DNA of 64,000 nt from DATJPD01 sp035506575 (GTDB taxonomy: Bacteria; Pseudomonadota; Alphaproteobacteria; CACIAM-22H2). A model generated the notes under the pieces. That model was given only the letters and a program-made list of their open reading frames with translations. It had not been told where the DNA came from and made no database searches. Position numbers and translations under genes: made by a program. Where the stretch lies: assembly GCA_035506575.1 (NCBI GenBank), contig DATJPD010000177.1:1-64000 (forward strand). The letters run 5' to 3'. Shown here piece after piece: positions 33,901-45,584 of the stretch (within the stretch, counting starts at the first letter, position 1; each line of letters starts with the position of its first letter).

Positions 33901-34581
33901 TCATGTCTCGAGCCAGAGCCGCAAGAGGTTCTTGCGAACCTTGTCGAGCGCGTTGAGCGCCGGCTTTACCGCCTGCTGGCCGCCGGTTTCGATCATCTGG
34001 CTGGCGACCGCGAGATCGAGCAGGACCTCGCGCCGCGAGGGATCGCGGATCATGCTTTGCAGCCACGTAATGATGGCGAGCCGCTCGCCCCGCGTCACCG
34101 GCTTCACTTCGTGGAAGCTATAAGTCGGATAGACGACCATGTGGCCCGGAGGAAGCTTGAACTGCGATAGCCCGTAGCTGCTCTTGATGAGCAGCTCGCC
34201 GCCATCGTACTCGGACGGATCGTTCATGAACAAGGTGAGCGAGCAGTCAACGCGGATCGGGTCGTCGGCGTCGCCCATGATCGCGTTGTCGACGTGATCG
34301 CCGTAGTACATGCCGGGCTTGTAGAGGTTGAACCGCGGCGGAATGATCTTGAGCGGGGCCGCGACCGTCTTGAAGATCGAATTGCGGTTGAGCGCCGCCA
34401 GGATCGTGCGCTGGATATCGGCCATGCGGTCGGACTTGCGGTCCGTCTGCAGATTCTTCTTGGCCTCCTTGGCACGCCCGCCGGCGGTCAGCCCGCCTTC
34501 GACGAAATCCTCAGGCTGCAGTTGATCGCGGATCTGCTTGATTTCCGCAGGACTCAAGATATCGGGAATGACGACCAGCAT
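33901..34581 (-). CDS. PKHD-type Fe(II)/2OG-dependent hydroxylase (PiuC/YbiX family)
   Basis: A 226-residue protein, the standard family length. It has MLVVIPDILSPAEIKQIRDQ at the start, the iron ligands His and Asp in YYGDHVDNAIM near residue 99, DGGELLI, the distal His in YPTYSFHEVKPVTRGERLA near 155 and the 2OG-binding Arg in that segment. Family members usually sit beside TonB-dependent iron-uptake genes. Here the gene is embedded between two GT41 genes of one operon, so a role in modifying the glycosylated protein is more likely than iron metabolism, though this is inference. Confidence 0.9.
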   Translation of the reverse strand: MLVVIPDILSPAEIKQIRDQLQPEDFVEGGLTAGGRAKEAKKNLQTDRKSDRMADIQRTILAALNRNSIFKTVAAPLKIIPPRFNLYKPGMYYGDHVDNAIMGDADDPIRVDCSLTLFMNDPSEYDGGELLIKSSYGLSQFKLPPGHMVVYPTYSFHEVKPVTRGERLAIITWLQSMIRDPSRREVLLDLAVASQMIETGGQQAVKPALNALDKVRKNLLRLWLET

Positions 34582-34634
34582 GAACGGCGGCTCCGTGGGA
34601 GAATGCGCTAATGTCGGCGCCGCGCGCGCCGTGG

Positions 34635-36539
34635 TCAAGCGTCGAGCGGCGCGGGCGGCACGCCGCGAACGCGGCGCTGCCACATTTTCTCGTAGAGTGA
34701 TTCTAAGTCGCGAACCGAACGGTCGGTGTCGAAAAACGGCGCCGTCGCGCGGTTCGCCCGCAGCCGCGCGCGCACGCTGGCCAGCCGCTCGGGATTCCGC
34801 GCGAGATCGAGACTGAGGCGCCGATACTCGTCCAGATCTCGCACGATCAGCTCGGGCACGCCCGCGGCCTGCACCAGACTTGGGCCGACCCGCGCCGGAA
34901 AGGTGTCCCCCAGGATCGTGACCAGCGGCACGCCGGCCCACAGGGCGTCGCTTCCGGTCGTGTGCGCGCCATAGGTTCCGGTATCGAAGTGAATGTCGGC
35001 CAGGGCAAGACGGCCCAGATGTTCCGATTTCGCTCGCCGCCCTGCGAACACCAGGCGCGCGGGATCGATCCCGTGCGCCGACGCCGCGAGGCGCAGATTG
35101 GCCTGCATCGTCGGCGACTCGCCGAACAACCACAGCACGGAGTTCGGGACCTCGCGCAGAATCTCCATCCACAGGCCGAAGATCTCGCGCTCGATCTTCT
35201 CGCTCACGCAGAAGCACGCGAAGACGAAGGCGGCGTCCGGCAGTCCCTCGGCGGTGCGCGGCGGGGTCGCTCCGATCGCCTGGTCCCGGTTGTTGATCTG
35301 GTAGCAATGGGACACGCGGGCAACCGTCTCGAGATAGTCGGCGGCATGCTCGGGCGGTGTGACGACCGGATCGCCGATGATGTAATCGTAGAGCCGGGCG
35401 CTCAGCGTGCCCGCGAAATTGAGGTACGACACCTGCACGGGTGCGGGCCGAAACGCGAGGATCCCCGGCCGCATGAACTGGTTGAATCCCGAAATGTCGA
35501 CCAGGATGTCGACTCCGTCGGCGTAGATGCGGCGCGCCGCGTCGACGTCGGTGAGATCGCTGAGATCGGCCACCGCATCGCACCCCTCGCGCAGGATCCC
35601 GGCGCCGACGGCGTCGGGCGGCTTCACCGGGTAAGCGGTGACCCGCACGCGACGCCGGTCGTGGCGGCGATACATGCCGGTCGTGAGCTGCAGGATGGGG
35701 TGATCATGGAAGTCCCCGGAGATGTATCCGATGGACAGGACCGGCTTGGCGGCCGGCTGAAACGTGAAGCCAAGAGTCGATGCCAGCGGTGCCGCCGCGT
35801 CTTCGTAGGCGCGCGATGCCATCTCGGCGATCGCCTTGCGCTCGCGGCGGCTGGTCGGAAGACGAAGCGAGAACCACGGCGTGATGGCACACGGCCGGCC
35901 GGCCACGGCCTTGTCGATCTCGGCGCGCAGCATCGGCATGGCGCGATCGAGGCGGTCCCAGTCGCATACGGCCTGCGAGAGCTGCGCCAGAAGAACGGCG
36001 GCCCGTACATGATCGGGCTTGAGCCGGCACGCCGTCTCCAGGGCGGCGATCGCCATCTCGAGCTTCTTGGCGTGCATGTACGTGACGCCCAGATTGAAAT
36101 GGGCGTCGAACGAGTTGGGATCGGTCGCCAGCGCGCGCTCGAACTGCTCGACGGCACCGGTCGCGTCGCCCGCCTGGCGGAGGACCAGACCGATATTGAC
36201 CAGCGGTGCGGCCAGCTTCGGATTCGCGGCATGGACCTGGCGCCATAGCTCGATCGCCTCGGCCCCGCGGCCTGTCTTGCTCAGCAAGACGGCGACACTG
36301 TTGAGCAGCGCCGGCTCGTTCGGGAACGCAGCGAGAAGCCGGTGATAGTAGGGCTCCGCCTCGGCGAAGCGGTTGCGGCGCGACAGGAACTCGGCCAGCG
36401 CGAACGTCGTCGTGCCGTCGGCCGGGTCGGTCGCGAGCGCCTCGCGCAGGCTGCGCTCCGCAGCGGCATAATCGCCGCGGTTTTCCGCGTCACGGGCGGC
36501 CCGGCGGAGAGCGCCGCTATCGGGACCGGGCGGGCTCAT
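34635..36539 (-). CDS. TPR-GT41 glycosyltransferase, SEC/OGT-like subtype
   Basis: A 634-residue protein. TPRs span roughly residues 8-200. The catalytic region starts near 267 with VLSIGYISGDFHDHP, then VDILVDISGFN, FCVSEKIERE (UDP-binding Lys), VPNSVLWLFGE and HFDTGTYGAHTTGSDALWAG near 518. The HTTGSDALWAGVPLVTILGD motif is very close to the HTTGMDVLWAGTPMVT of animal OGT and plant SECRET AGENT, and unlike the other genes here. UDP-GlcNAc is therefore the likeliest donor. It sits 15 bases downstream of the radical SAM gene in the same operon. Confidence 0.88.
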   Translation of the reverse strand: MSPPGPDSGALRRAARDAENRGDYAAAERSLREALATDPADGTTTFALAEFLSRRNRFAEAEPYYHRLLAAFPNEPALLNSVAVLLSKTGRGAEAIELWRQVHAANPKLAAPLVNIGLVLRQAGDATGAVEQFERALATDPNSFDAHFNLGVTYMHAKKLEMAIAALETACRLKPDHVRAAVLLAQLSQAVCDWDRLDRAMPMLRAEIDKAVAGRPCAITPWFSLRLPTSRRERKAIAEMASRAYEDAAAPLASTLGFTFQPAAKPVLSIGYISGDFHDHPILQLTTGMYRRHDRRRVRVTAYPVKPPDAVGAGILREGCDAVADLSDLTDVDAARRIYADGVDILVDISGFNQFMRPGILAFRPAPVQVSYLNFAGTLSARLYDYIIGDPVVTPPEHAADYLETVARVSHCYQINNRDQAIGATPPRTAEGLPDAAFVFACFCVSEKIEREIFGLWMEILREVPNSVLWLFGESPTMQANLRLAASAHGIDPARLVFAGRRAKSEHLGRLALADIHFDTGTYGAHTTGSDALWAGVPLVTILGDTFPARVGPSLVQAAGVPELIVRDLDEYRRLSLDLARNPERLASVRARLRANRATAPFFDTDRSVRDLESLYEKMWQRRVRGVPPAPLDA

Positions 36540-36554
36540 TCCGGCTCGCCGGCC

Positions 36555-37547
36555 CTATATCGCTTGGTCGAACAGGCCGAGCTGCCGCGCCGCATCCTCG
36601 AATTGCGCGACGAGCGCCGGCGTCTCCTTGACCACCGCGAAGGAGCACGACCGGCACGGAGCGTCCTTGGGACCGAAGCGCAACAGCCGGCGCCGCCACG
36701 CGGCCATCGCAGCACCGCACCAGACATCGAAGATCGAGCCGTCCGGTCCGATCTGACCCACCTTGTAGGCGCGATGCTCCGGATTGTCGGTGCGGATGTT
36801 GCAGCACGGGACGACGGTGCCGTCCATCTCGATGTGCATCTCGTTGAACACGACCAGGCAGGGAGAACGGCGCTGGTAGGTCGACAGGCTCTCCACGCTC
36901 CCGCCGCGATCCCAGCTCTGGATCTGCCCGGCCTCGCCGATCGGATTCTCGAAATTCTTGCCGCGATAGTACACGTGCAGGCCGCCTTTGTGGGTGACCC
37001 GCGCAAGCCGATAATCCGGCTCTTCGACCATCATCTCGTAGGGCAGGCCGAGGGCTTCCAGGCGCGCGCGGAACCGCTGCGCCATGAGAGCCGGATCGTA
37101 TTTCTGCGTGTCGCCGAGATAGACGGTCGCCAAGAGCTCGCGCAATCCCGCCGCGTGCAAATCGTCCAGGTAGTCGGCCGTGAGATAGTCGCCGTTGGTG
37201 TAGATCTTCGTGTGCGCCCGCGGCAGGCGCTGCGCGCATTCCTTGATGCGGCCCAGAATGTACTCGCGGTCGGCCAGGGGCTCGTTGTAGCGGTGGAAGC
37301 AGATCCGACCCGCGTAATCGATCGACGCGAGGTCGGCCATGATCCTGCCGTACAGCGCGTCCGACATGGTGCCCTTCAGCCCGCGGCGGTCGAACAGCGC
37401 GTTGGGGCAGAACGAGCAGGCGCGGTTGCAGAACTCCGAGACCTCCATCTCGATGTTGGCGACCGACATCTTGAACAGGTCGCGCTCGTGCCCGTGCGCG
37501 GCCGCGAAATGCAGGGAATTCAAGGTGATGTCGAACCGCGTCTTCAT
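36555..37547 (-). CDS. Radical SAM/SPASM protein
   Basis: A 330-residue protein. The radical SAM cluster motif is CNRACSFC (Cys40, Cys44, Cys47), preceded by ANIEMEVSEF. FHRYNEPLADREYILGRI near 80 is the family GGE-like region. A C-terminal SPASM-type region has VPCCNIRTDNPEHR near 248 and CRSCSF near 302, probably binding an auxiliary 4Fe-4S cluster. SPASM proteins commonly modify peptides or proteins. It is a close paralogue of 44562, with identical spacing of the first three cysteines. In the GT41 operon it may make a carbon-centred modification on the same target. Confidence 0.88.
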   Translation of the reverse strand: MKTRFDITLNSLHFAAAHGHERDLFKMSVANIEMEVSEFCNRACSFCPNALFDRRGLKGTMSDALYGRIMADLASIDYAGRICFHRYNEPLADREYILGRIKECAQRLPRAHTKIYTNGDYLTADYLDDLHAAGLRELLATVYLGDTQKYDPALMAQRFRARLEALGLPYEMMVEEPDYRLARVTHKGGLHVYYRGKNFENPIGEAGQIQSWDRGGSVESLSTYQRRSPCLVVFNEMHIEMDGTVVPCCNIRTDNPEHRAYKVGQIGPDGSIFDVWCGAAMAAWRRRLLRFGPKDAPCRSCSFAVVKETPALVAQFEDAARQLGLFDQAI

Positions 37548-37582
37548 GATGCCCGGGCCCAGGTCGAGGGCCCGAATGTACC

Positions 37583-39793
37583 CTAATTTTTGTGCGCGCG
37601 GCACCACTCCCGCCAGGCCTGGCGCAGCGCCGTCTCGAGCTCGCGCGTGACCAGGGCGGCATCGCACACGGACGAGCCGGCGATCCGCGCCCGCAGCGCG
37701 CCACGCAGTTCGCGCAGGCGCTCGCGATCGGCGGCCAATCGCGCCGCGATCTCGACGTACCGGGCCGGCGTGTCCGCGACCAGCTCCGGCAATCCGACAC
37801 GGGTGAGGAGACTCACGCCGACCCGGCTCATATGAGTGTCGCCGGCAAGGGCGATGACGGGGACGCCCATCCACAACGCCTCGCAGGTCGTGGTCGTGCC
37901 GTTGTAGGGAAACGGATCGAGAGCGATATCGACCCGATCGTAAGCGGCGAGATGGCGGCGCGGATCGTCGATGAAGCTGATGAGGTCGACGCGCGCTGCA
38001 GGCACACCGCGCCGCTCGAAGCCGTGGCGATATTCCGCCACGGTCGAGGGCAGGCTGAAGCCGCGATGCTTGAGACACAGCCGTGCGTCCGGGACGGCCG
38101 TCAGCAGCTCGGCCCACACATCAAGCGTCTTCTCGCGGATCTTCGCCGCATGGTTGAAGCAGCCGAAGGTGACGTAGCCTTTGGCGTCCGCCGGCAGGGG
38201 GGCGACCGCCGGCATGTCGTCGATGGGCTGATAGCAGTTGAACCCGGTCGGCAGCCGCAGCAGCCTCTCGCTGTACTGGTCGTCGGTCAGGCCGGGAGGG
38301 TCCGCCAGCGGATCGGTGATCCGCCAGTCGATCTGCGGCAAGCCGGTCGTCGCGGGGTAGCCGAGCCATGTCGCCTGGACGGGCGCCGGTTTGCGCGCGA
38401 ACGTCAGGAGGCGGCCGCCGACCGTGTGCCCCGCCAGGTCGATGAGGATGTCGATCCCGTCAGCCCGTATTGCAGAGGCGAGGGACTCGTCGCTCATCCC
38501 GGTGGTGTCGCGCCAGTGATCCGCACTCTCGACCAGCCGGCGCAGCCGCTCCGTCACCGCATCGGGCGCCTTCACCTCGGCGTAGCAAAACACCTCGACC
38601 GTGCTGCGGTCATGCGCCGCGAGCACCGGAGCGATGAAATTTGCCACCGGGTGATGGAAGAAATCCGGCGAGACGTAGCCGACGCGCAGGCGCCGGTCGG
38701 GATCGCGCGAATTCGCGTGACCCACCGCAGGCGGCAGCACGAGGCCGTTCGCCCAGGCGGTCGCCGCGGCGAGCGGCGCTTTCGCATCCTCGCTGACATA
38801 GAGCAATCCCATGAGGCCGCAATCGGCGGCGACCGCGAGCGCTGGGTCGAGCTCGCGCGCCCGGGTGATATGGACGAACGCTTCGTCGAGCTTGCCGATC
38901 GTCAGCAACGCACCGCCGAATCCCAGGTGAAAGCGCGCATCGTCGGGCCGCAAGGTGACGGCACGCTGATAGGCCTGAAGTGCTGATTCGACCAGCCCCT
39001 GTTCGTCCAGGATGTTGGCCAGGTTGTTCCATAGCTCCGCCGTGTCCTTCGCCTCGGGGCCGGCCTGCGACAGGGCGCGCTCGAAGAAGGCGCGCGCCTC
39101 GGCGGCGCGGCCTTGCTTGTGCAAGAGGACGCCGAGGTTGTTCCACGGCTTGAGGTAGAACGGGTTCGCCTCGATGGAGCGCCGCCACGCCGCTTCCGCC
39201 GCCTTGGCCTCGCCCCGCCGGTCGTAGGCAATGCCGAGATTGTAGTGCGCCTCGGTCAAGTGAGGATCGAGAGCGACGGCGCGTTTCAGCGCTGCGACCG
39301 CGGCGTCGATCGCACCCGCGCGAATCTGCGCCGTACCCAAATAGCCCTGCACCTCCGCAACATTCGGCGCCAACTGCGCCGCCTGCTGAAATGCCTGCAA
39401 CGCGGCTTGCGGATCGCCCCGCTGCAGCCGCGCGATTCCGAGGTTGACCCACGCCTCGAGATATTTGGGATTGAGGCCGGCGGCCCTTGCGAAATCTGCC
39501 TCGGCGGCTGGTACGTCGCCCGCGGCGCGGTAAGCGACGCCTCGCGCCTGGTAGAACTCGGGCACGGACGGGGCTGCCTCGATTGCCCGCGTGATCGCCG
39601 CGATCGCCTCCGCGTGCCGCCCCTGCTGGTGCGCGAGTACGCCCGACAGGTGCAAGGCGTCGGGATTTTTTGCGTCGGCGGCGAGCGCCTGGGCATAGAG
39701 GGCGGCGGCGGCCTCGAGCTGCCCTGCCCGGTGAAGCTTGACCGCCTCCTGCAGTGCGCCAGCGCCCGGGCGGCGCATTTCAGCTGGCGGCAT
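37583..39793 (-). CDS. TPR-GT41 glycosyltransferase, SPINDLY-like subtype
   Basis: A 736-residue protein, first gene of the minus-strand operon. TPRs (nine or so) cover residues 10 to about 330. The catalytic region begins near 366 with RRLRVGYVSPDFFHHPVANF, then IDLAGHTVGGRL near 450 (second catalytic His as in OGT), CFNHAAKIRE (Lys) and LDPFPYNGTTTTCEALWMG near 624, followed by HMSRVGVSLLTRVGLPELVA. This matches plant SPY (PYAGTTTTCESLYMGVP), a protein O-fucosyltransferase using GDP-fucose. It is the only copy keeping the GHT motif. An ATG at 39778 is an alternative start. Confidence 0.9.
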   Translation of the reverse strand: MPPAEMRRPGAGALQEAVKLHRAGQLEAAAALYAQALAADAKNPDALHLSGVLAHQQGRHAEAIAAITRAIEAAPSVPEFYQARGVAYRAAGDVPAAEADFARAAGLNPKYLEAWVNLGIARLQRGDPQAALQAFQQAAQLAPNVAEVQGYLGTAQIRAGAIDAAVAALKRAVALDPHLTEAHYNLGIAYDRRGEAKAAEAAWRRSIEANPFYLKPWNNLGVLLHKQGRAAEARAFFERALSQAGPEAKDTAELWNNLANILDEQGLVESALQAYQRAVTLRPDDARFHLGFGGALLTIGKLDEAFVHITRARELDPALAVAADCGLMGLLYVSEDAKAPLAAATAWANGLVLPPAVGHANSRDPDRRLRVGYVSPDFFHHPVANFIAPVLAAHDRSTVEVFCYAEVKAPDAVTERLRRLVESADHWRDTTGMSDESLASAIRADGIDILIDLAGHTVGGRLLTFARKPAPVQATWLGYPATTGLPQIDWRITDPLADPPGLTDDQYSERLLRLPTGFNCYQPIDDMPAVAPLPADAKGYVTFGCFNHAAKIREKTLDVWAELLTAVPDARLCLKHRGFSLPSTVAEYRHGFERRGVPAARVDLISFIDDPRRHLAAYDRVDIALDPFPYNGTTTTCEALWMGVPVIALAGDTHMSRVGVSLLTRVGLPELVADTPARYVEIAARLAADRERLRELRGALRARIAGSSVCDAALVTRELETALRQAWREWCRAHKN

Positions 39794-39936
39794 GGAAGAC
39801 TCGCACCCTCATGGTCCGGCAGGCGGCACCGTTGGGCACGGTGGCCGTCCTGTCAAGGACCGTGCTTGCGCGCGCCGGGGCCGGCGGCCAGTATCCGCGC
39901 ACAAGGATGGCGGAAACGCGAGGAAGACTGGGGCAC

Positions 39937-40455
39937 ATGCGGCTGCATATTGGAGGTGACGTACGCAAGGAGGGGTGGACGGTCCTCAATGTCCAGCCGG
40001 GGCCGCATGTCGACATGGTCGGGTCCTGCACCGATCTTTCGATGATCGCCGACGGCGCGGCCGAAGAGGTCTACGCGTCGCATGTGCTGGAACATCTCGA
40101 TTATGCGCGAGAGCTGCCCAAGGCGCTGGCCGAAATCTTCCGCGTGCTGCGGCCGGGCGGCTGGGCCTTGATCGCGGTCCCCGATTTCGAGCTGCTGTGC
40201 CGGATGTTTCTTCATCCCCAGGCCCGGCCGATCGACCGCTGGGAGATCATGCGCCGTATCTTCGGCGGACAGGCCGATCCGTTCGACCTTCATAAGGTCG
40301 GGCTGTGGGACGGATATCTCGCCGGGCTCCTGGAGGGTGCCGGCTTCGTCGACATCCACCGCGTGGAGTCGTTCAACCTGTTCGACGACGGCAGCAAGGC
40401 GACCTACGGGGGCGTGCCGATCAGCCTCAATGTCCAGGCGCGCAAACCCGGCTAG
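39937..40455 (+). CDS. Methyltransferase-like protein lacking a canonical SAM motif I
   Basis: A 172-residue protein starting at the ATG giving MRLHIGGDVRKEGW, the usual family N-terminus; ATG 39907 is also possible. It continues with VLNVQPGPHVDMVGSCTDLS, EEVYASHVLEHLDYARELPK near 45 and RVLRPGGWALIAVPDFELL near 75. These are the motif II/III parts of class I methyltransferases, while the glycine-rich motif I is replaced by HIGG. Such proteins are frequent in glycan gene clusters. It is divergent from the SPY-like gene, so 39794-39936 should hold promoters for both. Confidence 0.78.
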   Translation: MRLHIGGDVRKEGWTVLNVQPGPHVDMVGSCTDLSMIADGAAEEVYASHVLEHLDYARELPKALAEIFRVLRPGGWALIAVPDFELLCRMFLHPQARPIDRWEIMRRIFGGQADPFDLHKVGLWDGYLAGLLEGAGFVDIHRVESFNLFDDGSKATYGGVPISLNVQARKPG

Positions 40456-40529
40456 CCGGAGCACACCGGCGCGCGGGACCCGTTGGCAGACCGGCAAATA
40501 TCCCGTAAAGCAAGGCCCGAACCGACGGT

Positions 40530-43103
<2,574 letters not shown>

Positions 43104-43200
43104 CGCGCAGGACCTCGGGCCTTGGGCCGCCGCGCGCAGATTTCGCTTTGAAGAACGCCCCGGTTCGCGACCACGCGCATATCATCGGAGGAGCGGCGCA

Positions 43201-44475
43201 TCACGCCGCGGCCGGCAGCTTGACCAGGATCAAGCCCATCCGCCACAGCGAGCGGAAATACTCGCGTGCGAATTGCTCCGCCTCGTCGGCGCTGCCCGGC
43301 AGGCCTCCAGATCTGGCTGCGGCCAGGATGTTCTGGATCGAGCGGCGGCCGTCGACCTCGTTGAGCAGCCGCGCTTGCGAGGGAGAGATGACTGTCTCCA
43401 GCCCCTGCCGGGTCAGTCGTGCGGGCCCGCCCTGTCCGTCCGGCTGACGGACGAAGACACCGGCGCGGCGGACCGGCACGTAGGCGAGCGCCCGGGGCCC
43501 GGCAAAATCGATCCGGTACTGCTCGGGCGGGCGGTCCGGCCGACAGGCCACGAAGAAATGACCCGGATTGCAGTGGAAGAGGTCGGTGGCCGCCCACATC
43601 TCGCGTTCGGGCAAGTTCGCGAGCGCCGCGAACAACGGATGATCCCTGCGCAGGCATCCGTCGGGATGGTAGTACGCGTTCTCGACCCAGCCCTGGAACA
43701 CCAGCCCCGCATCCTCGACGAAACGCAGGCAGTCCTCAACCGTATAGCTGCGCTCGCGCGCATTCAGGAAGAGATCGACGAGCCCGGCATCGAAATCCCT
43801 GTCGGCGCCGACGTTGATCACGCGCATCGGATGTTCGGGCGCCAGCGCCCCGAGCGTCTGCTTGATCACCGCGAGCGAGGCGTCATCCTGCGCGAGGCCG
43901 ATGCGGCGGAACAGCGACTGCAGAATCTCGAGCCCTACCCGCCCGTAGCGGCCATAGAGATAGACGGCGATCGCACCGTCGCGGCGCAGGCAGGTCGCGA
44001 GCGTCTTCATCCCGCCGAGCGGATCGGCCATGTGGTGCAGCACGCCGGTCGACAGGATCAGATCGAACTCGCGCCCCAACGCCGGCACGTCCTCGATCGG
44101 CAGCCTCAGAAGCTCAAGGTTGTCGAGTGAATGCTTGTCGCGCAGATAGCGCTCATGCGACAGGGACGGCTCGCTCACGTCGATGCCGAGGACCCGGGCA
44201 TTCCGGTTGTTGTAGGCGATGTCCGCCGCCTGGTTGCTGCCGCAGCCGGCGACCAGGATCTCCAGCGGCTGCGGATAATCGCGATCCGGCCAGAACAGCC
44301 GGTGCACCAACGCCGGATCGCACACATCGCGCCGGGCGCGGCAATGGACCTCGAGATCGCGAGTTGGGCGGGGATAGATCCACCGCCCGTATTGCTGCGC
44401 GATCGCGTCGTCGAGGGGTGACACGGCACCCTGCGGCGCCGAAGCGTCAGCGCTTATGTTCGGACTGGATGGCAT
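43201..44475 (-). CDS. Class I SAM-dependent methyltransferase with C-terminal extension
   Basis: A 424-residue protein. The N-terminal part has YGRWIYPRP, then SAM motif I LEILVAGCGSNQAADIAYNN near 72, VLGIDVSEPSLSHERYL and STGVLHHMADPLGGM near 143. The C-terminal part from about 265 (HPLFAALANLPEREMWAATD) may bind substrate. Its last 60 residues (SPSQARLLNEVDGRRSIQNI) look like a PqqD- or winged-helix-like segment. It is the same methyltransferase type as the second half of 19484. It lies 86 bases downstream of the radical SAM gene on the same strand, so joint transcription is plausible. Confidence 0.83.
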   Translation of the reverse strand: MPSSPNISADASAPQGAVSPLDDAIAQQYGRWIYPRPTRDLEVHCRARRDVCDPALVHRLFWPDRDYPQPLEILVAGCGSNQAADIAYNNRNARVLGIDVSEPSLSHERYLRDKHSLDNLELLRLPIEDVPALGREFDLILSTGVLHHMADPLGGMKTLATCLRRDGAIAVYLYGRYGRVGLEILQSLFRRIGLAQDDASLAVIKQTLGALAPEHPMRVINVGADRDFDAGLVDLFLNARERSYTVEDCLRFVEDAGLVFQGWVENAYYHPDGCLRRDHPLFAALANLPEREMWAATDLFHCNPGHFFVACRPDRPPEQYRIDFAGPRALAYVPVRRAGVFVRQPDGQGGPARLTRQGLETVISPSQARLLNEVDGRRSIQNILAAARSGGLPGSADEAEQFAREYFRSLWRMGLILVKLPAAA

Positions 44476-44561
44476 CGCCCCCTGACGCGCCGGAAAGACC
44501 GGCGGACGATGCTAACCAAATGCGACCCTGCGTGAATGCCAACTAAAGTCGGTGGTGCGTG

Positions 44562-45584
44562 TCAGGATTGTAAGCTTAGCCCGGTTACGCCGGCCGGGTG
44601 TGCCGCCACCAGCCCGAGCTGCTCTGCCGCGGCCTGGATGCGCGCGACCGCGGCGGGGGTCTCGAGCTGAACGCGGTACGTGCAGGTCGAGCATGGCGGT
44701 TCCTTGTCGCCAAACAGGAAGAGGCTCCGACGCCATGCCGCCATCGTCGCATTCGACCAGATATCGAAGATGCTGCCGTCGCGGCCGATGACCCCGACCA
44801 GATAGTCACGATGCGCGGGGTTGTCGCCGCGGATGTTGCAGCACGGAACGATCGTCCCGTCGCATTCGATCTGCAGCTCCGAAAAGACGGTGAAACAGGG
44901 CGAGCGCCGCCGGAACGGCGTCTTCGTCGCGATGGTGCCCGCGCGATCGTGCTTCAGCGGAATGCCGTTGATCACGGGCGGGTCATCGAGATTGCGGCCG
45001 CGGACGATGACCGACATTCCGGGCTTGTAGGCGACCCGCGCGACGATAGCCGCCGGTTCATCCTGCACCAGCCGGTACGGGTGACCGAGGTCGTCCAGAC
45101 GCGCCAGGACGCGTGCGCGCATCAGCTCCGGATCGTAGGCCTGCTGTTCACCGAGATAGACGCCAATCACCAGGACCCGGAGGCCCGCCGCGTAGAGTTC
45201 GTCGAGATAATCAGGGCTGAGATAATCGCCGTTCGAATACACGACCGTCTGCGCGTTCGGCAGCGCGTCGCGGCAGCGCCGAAGCCGTGCGAGGAAAAAA
45301 TCTCGTTCCGCGAGCGGCTCGCAATAGCGGGCAAAGCAGAAGGTCCCGCTGTAGTCGATCGACGCGAGGTCGCCGAGCACCTGGTCGTAAATCGCATCGT
45401 CCATGTGGTGCTTGACCGAACGCCGGTCGAGGAACGAGTTCGGGCAGAAAGGGCAGACACGGTTGCAGTATGACGTCACCTCGATCTCGATCTTGGCGAC
45501 CGAGCTCTTGAAAATCTGCCGCCCGTGAGGATGGCCCCCCGAGAAATGATACGGGCTGATCTGTAGGTCGAGACTCGTGCTCAT
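44562..45584 (-). CDS. Radical SAM/SPASM protein, paralogue of 36555
   Basis: A 340-residue protein starting at the ATG giving MSTSLDLQISPYHFSGG. The cluster motif CNRVCPFC uses Cys40, Cys44 and Cys47, the same positions as in 36555. FARYCEPLAERDFFLARL, VVYSNGDYLSPDYLDELYAAG and a C-terminal CDGTIVPCCNIRGDNPAHR plus CSTCTYRVQ (SPASM-type) align with it throughout. It probably performs the same kind of reaction on a related substrate. Its neighbours are a methyltransferase downstream and an unknown lipoprotein upstream. Confidence 0.87.
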   Translation of the reverse strand: MSTSLDLQISPYHFSGGHPHGRQIFKSSVAKIEIEVTSYCNRVCPFCPNSFLDRRSVKHHMDDAIYDQVLGDLASIDYSGTFCFARYCEPLAERDFFLARLRRCRDALPNAQTVVYSNGDYLSPDYLDELYAAGLRVLVIGVYLGEQQAYDPELMRARVLARLDDLGHPYRLVQDEPAAIVARVAYKPGMSVIVRGRNLDDPPVINGIPLKHDRAGTIATKTPFRRRSPCFTVFSELQIECDGTIVPCCNIRGDNPAHRDYLVGVIGRDGSIFDIWSNATMAAWRRSLFLFGDKEPPCSTCTYRVQLETPAAVARIQAAAEQLGLVAAHPAGVTGLSLQS

